From an uncultured Methanobrevibacter sp. (GTDB lineage: Archaea; Methanobacteriota; Methanobacteria; Methanobacteriales; Methanobacteriaceae), in NCBI RefSeq assembly GCF_902801725.1, contig NZ_CADCJB010000016.1:1-42660 (forward strand): a stretch of 42,660 bases of DNA. Direction: 5' to 3'. Shown piece by piece: positions 25,002 to 32,619 of the stretch (within the stretch, counting starts at the first letter, position 1; each line of letters begins with the position of its first letter). The position numbers and the translations under genes were made by a program. A model generated the notes under the pieces. The model was not told the DNA's origin and made no database searches. It saw nothing but the letters and a program-made list of their open reading frames with translations.

Positions 25002-27617
25002 CTAATTGATGAATGACACATATCTTTGTTTTTCTAAAACTTCCTTCATATGTATTAATTTTTTAGCAGATTCAGGATACGGATGCACCCCATTCATATT
25101 TTTTAACTCTGGAACGTCATCAATTGATTCAATACCTAAACAAAAAACTAATAAATTATCTAAAGTTTCACCCAATACCATTTGTGAACCATGAAGTTTA
25201 GGCAGTATCTTTTGCAATATCTGGGCATCCAAATATCTTCTCCAATTATTCCAAATAGGTTCTTGATACTCATATTTCCAAGCAACAAACATGAAAGCAA
25301 GTATTTCATTAACTGTCCTGTACCCAAATTCAAAACCCGAACCTTTAAGATATTCATTTATTTGAGACAATTCATTTGCAATTTCATTAACTACATTAGT
25401 TTTATTATGGATGTGATTTTCATATTCTTCATCAGTACCTTCATTTACAATTATTGGAGTAACATTTTCATACATAACCTTTCCAAACTCATCATTTACA
25501 AAATCTAGAATATTATCCCTTAAATCCATGTCAGACAATACATCTTCCAGATAATTAACATCCCCAGTAAATTCAAGTGGGGGATGTTTACTTTTAATAT
25601 AATCTAAAATAGATAGTTTTTCAAAAGTTTTAAACTCTAAAACATTAGCTCTATCCAATACTTTTGGTGAAAACATATATGTAGTCTCATCAACATTAAC
25701 AGTACCCACAATAAATACATTATTAGGTATTTTAAGCTCACTAGGAACATCCACAACTTTACCATTTGCTTTGTGAAGAGGTATTGGTTTATCACTTTCC
25801 ATAGCGGATAAAAAATCAGAAAAATATCTTTCCACATGAGATAGATTCATTTCATCTAGAATTAAAAAAAATGGCTTAGACTCACCATCTGCTTTTAATA
25901 ATAAATCTAAAGATTGAGTATGCTGATACTCTTTAGTAAGAACATTATAATACCCAACGACATTTCTATTTTCAGTCCAATTTGCACCAACCGGGACAAT
26001 TGCGTAATTATCACCACTATCTTCCCCATTTTTATCAACATATTCAACTGCATCCCAAATTGGAGTAAAATCCTCAATGTTAGGTTTAAATCCAAAGATT
26101 TTCAATTCAAATTCTTCGGCACCATTTTCTTCAAGAGTTTCTAAATACTCTTGTATTTTTTCATTCTTATAATTACTTATTCTAAATTTCAAATCGAAAT
26201 TTCCTTTAGCAAATAATCCATCAGCAGTTATTTCACACGGTACCGAAGTTTTAAGAGGAACATAATCCATAAATTTGACAGGTAAAATAATTTTTTTACC
26301 TTTTCGTGCTTTTTTATCAAGAACAGAATCTGATAGTGCCATAGTTATAGATATCTCCTCTGATTTTTCACAATCATCCAGTATTGCTGAACTTATTGAC
26401 TCACATTTTACACCTAATTTAACCTTTTGTTTAGTATGAGAAATTCCAACTTCTTTTTCTTTTTCTTTTTGTTCCTCTTCAAGTTCATATAATCTCTTAA
26501 AGTACCGCCTAAATGATTCATAATTTCTTTTATAATAAATTTGAGGTAAAAATGTGATATCCGCATTGATTCTATAACCCCCAATTTCAATTTCATATGT
26601 GCCCTCAATTGCATATAAAGGAAGAACATTTGCAAAATCTTCTGCTGAAAGAGTCCAACCACATCTTTTATCGGAACTACCATCTTTACTATATCCCCAA
26701 GATCTCCCTCTTGTAGTAGCATTAACTAAATAGTAATTAGAATCAGTTAGATATTCTGCAAATAATTGAGACAATTTTGTTTTACCAGTTCCGGAATTAC
26801 CTGTCAATATAGTAAAAGGCTTAACTTTTAAAGAAAGAAGATAATTTTCAATAACTTTTTTATTAAAATAATATCCTTTATTAGTTAGGAAATCATAAAA
26901 ATTAGGAACATTTAAATCAATTAAATCAATTTCTTCATCTTCCAATTCTTTTTCAATAACAATCAAAGTTTCATCAGAATCTTCTTCATTATCCAAATAA
27001 TTATCTCCCCGGATATCTTCAATCAATGGAATTAAATTCATATCTTCCAAAATATCCAAATATCGAGGTACGATATTTTCAAAAATAGGAATAATCGATT
27101 TTAAATCACCTTTTAAAATATCTTCATCCAAATCTTGATACTTATAAAATTTAGATATTATTGTATCATTATGTAATTTACTTTCAGAATCATTCTCATC
27201 ATACTCCGTTTGAAACCCTTCAGGAATATTATCCAAATTTATAAAATTAAGTAATTTATTAGCTATTTCCACACGAATATCTCTTTTAGGATAATCATAA
27301 CCTTGATCTAATGATAAGTAAAGACCTGAGCCATCTGGTTCAAATTCATAAAATAAATATAATCCTTTTTCAAAAGTTCTAGAAGCTAAATTATTTCCAA
27401 TACGAATTTGAGGCTTTTGTTTAGTCCAATCCAACCTACCCACATATCCTTTGAAACGATACAACTTTATATTATCTGTGCATTCTTCAACAACATTTTT
27501 TACTTCATTTTTAAATTGTTTCCTTATCCTTGAAGCAAATTCATTGCCCTTATAAGGTTGAGTACTACTTATTGTTTCATAATTATCAAGAATCTCTTTA
27601 AAACATTCAGATATCAT
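25002..27617 (-). CDS. McrB-like AAA+ NTPase with MrcB/DUF3578-like N-terminal domain
   Basis: 871-residue motor of a type IV, McrBC-like restriction system. The N-terminus (about 10-130, with GLYLFYEFEPDGSGLYLSLD) matches the MrcB_N/DUF3578 pattern thought to read DNA. The AAA+ core has GNSGTGKT near 275, Walker B LILDEMNLSHVE near 585 and GTVNVDETTYMFSPKVLDRA near 640, the McrB-type sensor. An insertion of about 250 residues separates Walker A and B. ATG at 27617 is preferred to the TTG just before it because GGGGGTG lies a few nt upstream. A TATA-like TTTTTATAAG lies about 20 nt further up. Confidence 0.88.
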   Translation of the reverse strand: MISECFKEILDNYETISSTQPYKGNEFASRIRKQFKNEVKNVVEECTDNIKLYRFKGYVGRLDWTKQKPQIRIGNNLASRTFEKGLYLFYEFEPDGSGLYLSLDQGYDYPKRDIRVEIANKLLNFINLDNIPEGFQTEYDENDSESKLHNDTIISKFYKYQDLDEDILKGDLKSIIPIFENIVPRYLDILEDMNLIPLIEDIRGDNYLDNEEDSDETLIVIEKELEDEEIDLIDLNVPNFYDFLTNKGYYFNKKVIENYLLSLKVKPFTILTGNSGTGKTKLSQLFAEYLTDSNYYLVNATTRGRSWGYSKDGSSDKRCGWTLSAEDFANVLPLYAIEGTYEIEIGGYRINADITFLPQIYYKRNYESFRRYFKRLYELEEEQKEKEKEVGISHTKQKVKLGVKCESISSAILDDCEKSEEISITMALSDSVLDKKARKGKKIILPVKFMDYVPLKTSVPCEITADGLFAKGNFDLKFRISNYKNEKIQEYLETLEENGAEEFELKIFGFKPNIEDFTPIWDAVEYVDKNGEDSGDNYAIVPVGANWTENRNVVGYYNVLTKEYQHTQSLDLLLKADGESKPFFLILDEMNLSHVERYFSDFLSAMESDKPIPLHKANGKVVDVPSELKIPNNVFIVGTVNVDETTYMFSPKVLDRANVLEFKTFEKLSILDYIKSKHPPLEFTGDVNYLEDVLSDMDLRDNILDFVNDEFGKVMYENVTPIIVNEGTDEEYENHIHNKTNVVNEIANELSQINEYLKGSGFEFGYRTVNEILAFMFVAWKYEYQEPIWNNWRRYLDAQILQKILPKLHGSQMVLGETLDNLLVFCLGIESIDDVPELKNMNGVHPYPESAKKLIHMKEVLEKQRYVSFIN

Positions 27618-27620
27618 CAA

Positions 27621-27804
27621 AACACCCCCAACTTATAAAAATATTCATTTAATACAAAAAATGATAATTTCATAATGAATTCAAAATACAACCCAATATT
27701 ATTAAATGAAAGCAATATTTCAAAATGAAAGCAATTTTTCATAATCACTACAATTTATATACAAACATCTATTAAAAAATGACGATCAAAAATTAATAAA
27801 AAAT
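27621..27804. promoter_or_regulatory. Intergenic region between mcrB-like gene and hsdS copy A
   Basis: 184 nt, very AT-rich. It holds the mcrB ribosome binding site and TATA-like box (27630-27645, minus strand) and an imperfect direct repeat built on AAATGAAAGCAAT (27703-27716 and 27722-27736). There is no plausible ribosome binding site for the S gene that follows. Confidence 0.4.
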
Positions 27805-27822
27805 TTGAGTTTAGAATGGAAA
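27801..27822 (+). repeat. hsdS 5' repeat, copy in S gene A
   Basis: 22 nt beginning AAATTTGAGTTTAGAATGG, covering the start codon. Identical to the complement of 29606-29627. Its first 17 nt are identical to the complement of 32576-32592. Candidate recombination site. Confidence 0.8.
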
Positions 27823-29094
27823 ACTACAACAATTGGTGAATTGTGCTCAAAAGTTTCTAGTGGGGGAACACCAAAAAGTACAAATGAAAAATATTATGGG
27901 GGAGATATTCCTTGGTTAAATACTAAAGAAATTAACTTTAATAGAATTTACGATACTGAAAAACACATTACTCAAGATGGGTTTGAAAATAGTGCTGCAA
28001 AATGGGTAAAAAAAGAATCAGTTATTGTTGCTATGTATGGTGCAACAGCTGCGAAAGTAGCAATGAATATGGTGGACCTCACAACAAATCAGGCCTGTTG
28101 CAATTTAACAATTGAAAATAGGTTAGCAAATCCAAAATTTATTTATTATTATCTTTACAGCAATTATGGAAGATTATTAAACTTAGCTTCAGGTGCAGCT
28201 CAACAAAATTTAAATTCCAATTTAATTAAAGAATTTCCTATTAGTATTCCACCATTAAATGTTCAGAATAAAATTGTAAATGTTTTGTCAACAATTGATG
28301 ACAAAATTGAGATGAACGAAAAAATAAATAAAAATTTAGAGCAATTACTTCATACTATTTTTAATCATTGGTTTATTAGTTTTGACAAATTTAAAAATGT
28401 ATCTTTTAAAGAAAGTCCATTAGGAGATATTCCTGATGGATGGAATTATGGAGCATTAAGGGAATTATTAACATTAACTAAAAATCCTATTAAAGCAAAT
28501 AAAACTAATGGTTTACCTTATCTTCCAATCGATATTATACCTATGAATTCTTTAGGAATATCAGAATTAAAATCTGATAAGGAAGCTAATAGTAGTTTAA
28601 TAACATTTAATAAAAATGATATTTTAATTGGAGCAATGAGAGTTTATTTTCATAGAGTTGTTATTTCCCCATGTTCTGGAGTTACTAGATCAACATGTTT
28701 TGTTTTAAACCCTAAACAAGAACACCATTTAAGTTATTTGTTATTGTTGTGTAATTTAGATAGAACCATACAATATGCTCAAAATACTTCTAAAGGGACA
28801 ACAATGCCTTATGCTGTGTGGGATAATGGTTTAGGAGATATGGATATTATAATACCTCCAGAAGACATATTATTAGATTTTCATGAATTAGTTTTCCCAA
28901 TTATTGAGAAAATTAGAGATAGTTATCTTGAAATTAATAAGTTATCTAAATTAAGAGATACATTACTTCCAAAATTGATGTCTGGTGAGATTGATGTCTC
29001 GAAGATAAATTGTGATTTGAAATTTAATATTTGCTTTAAAAAAATTCTTTCAAAAATTACGAAATTACTTAATTTCATGAAAAATGCAAAATAA
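27805..29094 (+). CDS. hsdS: Type I restriction S subunit, probably silent copy A (full length)
   Basis: DNA-specificity subunit: two target-recognition domains (about 5-150 and 205-360) and two conserved helices (about 155-190, QNKIVNVLSTIDDKIEMNEK, and 370-400). It begins MSLEW from TTG at 27805 inside a repeat shared with the other two S copies, but lacks the ribosome binding site found before the copy next to hsdM and faces the opposite way. Its end LRDTLLPKLMSGEIDVSKI is nearly identical to the active copy's, but the stop codon there (TAG) is TTG here, so 25 extra residues (LKFNICFKK...) are read. Probably a donor of recognition domains rather than an expressed gene. Confidence 0.88.
   Translation: MSLEWKTTTIGELCSKVSSGGTPKSTNEKYYGGDIPWLNTKEINFNRIYDTEKHITQDGFENSAAKWVKKESVIVAMYGATAAKVAMNMVDLTTNQACCNLTIENRLANPKFIYYYLYSNYGRLLNLASGAAQQNLNSNLIKEFPISIPPLNVQNKIVNVLSTIDDKIEMNEKINKNLEQLLHTIFNHWFISFDKFKNVSFKESPLGDIPDGWNYGALRELLTLTKNPIKANKTNGLPYLPIDIIPMNSLGISELKSDKEANSSLITFNKNDILIGAMRVYFHRVVISPCSGVTRSTCFVLNPKQEHHLSYLLLLCNLDRTIQYAQNTSKGTTMPYAVWDNGLGDMDIIIPPEDILLDFHELVFPIIEKIRDSYLEINKLSKLRDTLLPKLMSGEIDVSKINCDLKFNICFKKILSKITKLLNFMKNAK
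28322..28338 (+). repeat. hsdS central repeat, copy in S gene A
   Basis: AAATAAATAAAAATTTA in the central conserved helix (encoding IN/KNL). Identical to the complement of 32049-32065 in the active S gene. A 12-nt core (AAATAAAAATTT) also occurs where the half-length copy ends. Confidence 0.65.
28978..29000 (+). repeat. hsdS 3' repeat, copy in S gene A
   Basis: 23 nt beginning ATGTCTGGTGAGATTGA, encoding MSGEIDVS. Exact complement of 31411-31433 in the active S gene; after a 2-base difference the similarity continues for 15 nt. Confidence 0.75.
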
Positions 29095-29623
29095 TCAAAT
29101 TTTTATTTACAGCAATATTCAACTCAATTTTTCTGTCAATTTGGGATAAAATTTTAACTATTTTTTCTTGTGTTTCTAAATCTGGAAGATTAATATCAAA
29201 ATCTCTAACAATATCTGTTTTTAAATTTTTAAAAACACTTCCATTAGCTTGATTAACCAACCTTCCCCTAACAACGATGAAATAATAATATAAAAATTCT
29301 TTTAGAATCCCATTGTAATTATCAAAGACTAACCATCCGTCGTGAACACAAGCTTTGATATTCATGAATTTTGGTAAACCTGGTGTTGCACTATTTGATA
29401 CAATTAAGTCTCCAGGATTTACGAGAACACTTTTTTTAATTCCTTCTTCTTTAATGAATTCATTTGTAAAATTAATAAATCTAGTTTGATCTTTTGTAGC
29501 ATCAGCGATTTTAACCCAAGGCATTCCTGTTTCAGAGATATACTCTTTTATAGGCCTAGGTGATGCACCTCTCCTAACTGAAACAACATCTCCAATTTTA
29601 CATGATTTCCATTCTAAACTCAA
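29075..29623 (-). CDS. Type I restriction S subunit, half-length silent copy B
   Basis: 182 residues, one target-recognition domain (about 5-150) plus the start of the central helix (LSQIDRKIELNIAVNKNL), ending at IILHFS. It stops where a full S subunit would enter its second half, and it starts in the same repeat as the other copies (MSLEWK, TTG). There is no ribosome binding site at its start. It meets copy A tail-to-tail with a 20-nt overlap. Best read as a stored recognition-domain cassette. A functional half-S that dimerises is possible but less likely without translation signals. Confidence 0.8.
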   Translation of the reverse strand: MSLEWKSCKIGDVVSVRRGASPRPIKEYISETGMPWVKIADATKDQTRFINFTNEFIKEEGIKKSVLVNPGDLIVSNSATPGLPKFMNIKACVHDGWLVFDNYNGILKEFLYYYFIVVRGRLVNQANGSVFKNLKTDIVRDFDINLPDLETQEKIVKILSQIDRKIELNIAVNKNLIILHFS

Positions 29624-29627
29624 ATTT
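29606..29627 (-). repeat. hsdS 5' repeat, copy in S cassette B
   Basis: Complement of the 22-nt repeat at 27801-27822 (17-nt core 29611-29627). It has the same orientation as the copy in the active gene and is inverted relative to copy A. Confidence 0.8.
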
Positions 29628-29753
29628 GGATATTGAACCTTTTTAAAGTATTAAAATACAAATTAAAGATAATAATAACTTAATATCAAGAAATAAAGAA
29701 TTATTAATAGATATTTAATAAATAAAAGAATATAAACTAATATTAGTGATAAT

Positions 29754-30740
29754 ATGAAAACAAAAATAATTTCAAAAATTCAAAATCAAATGAAACCTTA
29801 CCTAAACCAAGGACAATATCTAAAATTAACAAATTCTCTATTAAATTCTCTTAAAGATATAAATATTGTTGATACCAACAATGAGTTAAGTGAAGTAGAT
29901 AATTTTAAATTATTAAACCTCTTTTTATCCGCAAAGCAAGTTGAGGGTTGTTCGAATAAAACAATCATATATTACAAATCCACCATCGAAAAAATGTTGA
30001 TGAAAATTAAAAAGCAAGTATATAACATCAATACCGATGACTTAAGAAAATATCTTTTTGATCACAAAAATGAAAACAAATCTTCAAAAACTACAATAGA
30101 CAACATCAGACGAATATTTTCCAGCTTCTTTTCCTGGCTGGAAGATGAAGACTACATTATAAAAAATCCAGTAAGAAGAATACATAGAGTGAAAACAGGG
30201 CGTGTTGTAAAAGAAGTTTTAACTGATGAAAATTTAGAAATCCTAAGAGACAACTGCAAAGAAATACGGGATTTAGCAATAGTTGAACTCTTAATCTCAA
30301 CTGGAATAAGGGTGGGAGAATTAGTGAATCTAAATATTGAAGACATTGATTTTTACGAACGGGAATGCATAGTATTTGGAAAAGGAGAAAGTGAAAGGGT
30401 GGTATATTTTGATGCAAGAACGAAAATACATTTAATTGAATATCTGCAGACAAGAATTGATGAAAATCCAGCATTATTCGTATCATTAAATAAACCCTAT
30501 GAACGGTTAGGAATAAGTGGCGTGGAAACCCGACTTAGAGAACTGGGACGAAAATGCAAAATAAGTAAAGTACATCCCCACAAATTTAGAAGAACAATGG
30601 CAACCAATGCAATTGATAAAGGAATGCCCATAGAACAAGTACAAAAATTACTGGGACATGTTCAAATTGATACAACCATGCAATATGCAATGGTAAACCA
30701 AAGCAATGTAAAACTAGCTCATAGAAAATTTATAGGATAA
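29754..30740 (+). CDS. Tyrosine recombinase (XerC/D-like integrase)
   Basis: 328-residue site-specific recombinase with an N-terminal SAM-like core-binding domain (about 50-145) and the catalytic set: Arg in STGIRVGELVNL (about 187), Lys in GKGESERVVYF (about 214), HPHKFRR (about 275-281), LLGH (about 301) and nucleophilic Tyr in MQYAMV (about 310). AGTGAT precedes the ATG, with a TATA-like GAATATAAA about 25 nt up. It is flanked by hsdS copies and no phage or conjugation gene is nearby, so it most likely inverts the S genes rather than moving an element. Such recombinases are known beside switching hsdS loci in bacteria. Confidence 0.9.
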   Translation: MKTKIISKIQNQMKPYLNQGQYLKLTNSLLNSLKDINIVDTNNELSEVDNFKLLNLFLSAKQVEGCSNKTIIYYKSTIEKMLMKIKKQVYNINTDDLRKYLFDHKNENKSSKTTIDNIRRIFSSFFSWLEDEDYIIKNPVRRIHRVKTGRVVKEVLTDENLEILRDNCKEIRDLAIVELLISTGIRVGELVNLNIEDIDFYERECIVFGKGESERVVYFDARTKIHLIEYLQTRIDENPALFVSLNKPYERLGISGVETRLRELGRKCKISKVHPHKFRRTMATNAIDKGMPIEQVQKLLGHVQIDTTMQYAMVNQSNVKLAHRKFIG

Positions 30741-30879
30741 ATATTTCAAATTTTTATTAAATTTTATGAAGATTTAAAATAATAAAAATATAACAACGTT
30801 ATTTATAATATGAATAATCTTAAAGATTAAATGAAAAAACAATGATAATGGTTATCTTATACTCCAAACATTAAAAATT

Positions 30880-31356
30880 TCAATCATATAAAGCAACCAT
30901 CAAACTATAAAGTTCCCCACCACATTTAGGACATTCACATTTACTATCTCGGATTAATGGTATATTTTTACCACAGTTAGGACAATCAGCATGTGTTTTA
31001 TCTTCTGGCCCAATAACACCTTTCAACACAGAACTAATTGTTCGATGCCTATATTTTTCATCTAAAACTTTTTTAAAATCTTCTTCATCCTGTTCAAGAG
31101 CATATTTTATTTCTTTTATATAAGATTCATTTTCATTATAATAAAAATGTACTTCAGATGAACAATCCGGACAAAATGAAGGAATAATTCTTCCTCTTAT
31201 TTTTGAACCATGCCCCATATCAAATGTTAACATTCCTGAAGCATGTTCGACTACACAATTAGTTTCATCATCCACAAAATACTTTAAATCAGAATCACTA
31301 ATACTAAAACCACATTTTTCACATACATACTCAGTTAAAGTACCCACATCTATCAC
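30880..31356 (-). CDS. Zinc-ribbon protein behind hsdS, unknown function
   Basis: 158 residues with CxxC pairs CEKC (about 11), CPDC (about 62), CPNC (about 125) and CPKC (about 141), so two zinc ribbons with an acidic middle. AGGTGAT precedes the ATG. It lies 35 nt after the active hsdS in the same direction, inside the interval bounded by the hsdS repeats, so some inversions would flip it too. It resembles the start and spacing of the zinc-ribbon protein at 16595-17296, hence a lineage-specific paralogue. A link to restriction is only positional. Confidence 0.75.
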   Translation of the reverse strand: MIDVGTLTEYVCEKCGFSISDSDLKYFVDDETNCVVEHASGMLTFDMGHGSKIRGRIIPSFCPDCSSEVHFYYNENESYIKEIKYALEQDEEDFKKVLDEKYRHRTISSVLKGVIGPEDKTHADCPNCGKNIPLIRDSKCECPKCGGELYSLMVALYD

Positions 31357-31391
31357 CTATCAATCATCATTCAATATTATAAATTATTAAT

Positions 31392-32588
31392 CTAATCACA
31401 ATTTATCTCTGAGACATCAATCTCACCAGACATTAACTTAGGAAGTAAAGTATCTCTAAGTTTTGATAATCTTTCTATTTCTTCAAAATTTATAGTAATT
31501 TTGTCGAATATTGGGGAAACAATTGAATTAAATTCTTTCATTTTATCTTTAGACAAAATTGGAATCTTTAAATTTCTAATATCTGAAATATTCAACATTA
31601 ACATGCCAGTAGAACCTGAAATCAGACTATCTAATTGATATTGTCCAGCCACATTTTTTAAGTATTCATAAATATATGTACTTGGTATTAATTCTTCATT
31701 AGCCCTTATAATAGTAATATGTTGATCGATAACTACATTATCTGTCTCTTCATTATAATAATGGACTCGACCTAATGTTCCTTGACCTAAAGAATTTAAT
31801 AATATATCTCTTTTTCTTGCAAATTTTTCATTAGGAATATCAATATCTTCATTTAAATACTTGCAATGTTCCTTTTCAAGAATAATTCCTTTATTAACTT
31901 TTTGATTTAAGTTAATTAAATTACTTTTATCAACATATTTAGAATTAAAACCTCTAATAATTTTATTCGTATTATCTGATAGAATTACAATGTCTAAATC
32001 TTCATAATTATTTACAAAATTCTTAAAAATAACATCCACAATATTATGTAAATTTTTATTTATTTCTTTATTAATTGTAATTTTTTTATTTATATTAGAT
32101 AGAATTATGGCTATTTTATTTTGTATCTCTTCTTCTGGAAAAGGAACTTCCAGTATACGTAATGTTTTCATTGGAATAGTTGGTTGAGAACTTCCACCAA
32201 TAAAATTTCGCATTTGCTTTTTAAAATACTTACTATTAATAAATTCAAACAAGAAATAAGGATTAATTTTTTTAGGAGAGATTTTTGCAATATTTGGAGC
32301 TAAATGGTATTTATCATTTTCTTCCACAATTGCACAATCTCCGTAACCATTTCCTGTATAAGTCAATAAAATATCATTTTTATATAATTTACTTCTAGGT
32401 AAACTTTCTGAAACATCTTTACTAATATATTTCACATCAGATAAATTTAAAGATCCATTACGGAGGTTCAATGCTCTTAATGCAATAATTTCACCATAAT
32501 CCAGATAAGTGATATATTTTGTAAATTCAAATCCAGCTAATTTTGTTATGTCAGCAACTTCACCTAAAGGAATATATTCTAAACTCAA
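31392..32588 (-). CDS. hsdS: Type I restriction S subunit, expressed copy
   Basis: Directs the HsdR2M2S complex to its bipartite DNA site. Two target-recognition domains (about 10-150 and 195-345) alternate with conserved helices (QNKIAIILSNINKKITINKE and LRDTLLPKLMSGEIDVSEI), ending at INCD. TTG at 32588 is taken as start (MSLEY): it matches the other S copies and has AAGGAG about 9 nt upstream, while GTG at 32597 touches that site. It directly follows hsdM, is the only one of three S copies with translation signals, and carries the repeats shared with the other copies at start, centre and end. Both recognition domains differ from those in copies A and B. Confidence 0.9.
   Translation of the reverse strand: MSLEYIPLGEVADITKLAGFEFTKYITYLDYGEIIALRALNLRNGSLNLSDVKYISKDVSESLPRSKLYKNDILLTYTGNGYGDCAIVEENDKYHLAPNIAKISPKKINPYFLFEFINSKYFKKQMRNFIGGSSQPTIPMKTLRILEVPFPEEEIQNKIAIILSNINKKITINKEINKNLHNIVDVIFKNFVNNYEDLDIVILSDNTNKIIRGFNSKYVDKSNLINLNQKVNKGIILEKEHCKYLNEDIDIPNEKFARKRDILLNSLGQGTLGRVHYYNEETDNVVIDQHITIIRANEELIPSTYIYEYLKNVAGQYQLDSLISGSTGMLMLNISDIRNLKIPILSKDKMKEFNSIVSPIFDKITINFEEIERLSKLRDTLLPKLMSGEIDVSEINCD
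31411..31433 (-). repeat. hsdS 3' repeat, expressed copy
   Basis: Exact complement of the 23 nt at 28978-29000, 2.4 kb away in opposite orientation, with the recombinase gene between them. Confidence 0.75.
32049..32065 (-). repeat. hsdS central repeat, expressed copy
   Basis: Complement of the 17 nt at 28322-28338. It lies between the two recognition domains, where a crossover would swap only the second domain. Confidence 0.65.
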
Positions 32589-32592
32589 ATTT
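32576..32592 (-). repeat. hsdS 5' repeat, expressed copy
   Basis: Complement of 27801-27817, covering the TTG start. Crossover with the copy at 27801 would invert 4.8 kb and place S gene A behind hsdM and its ribosome binding site. Confidence 0.8.
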
Positions 32593-32619
32593 ACCACTCC
32601 TTTTCAAACAAATTCCAAT

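Noticed and set aside
29754-30740. Recombinase as the integrase of a provirus or integrated element
   Set aside because: No phage, replication or conjugation genes, no tRNA, and no att-like direct repeats at the island edges; hsdS repeats surround it instead.
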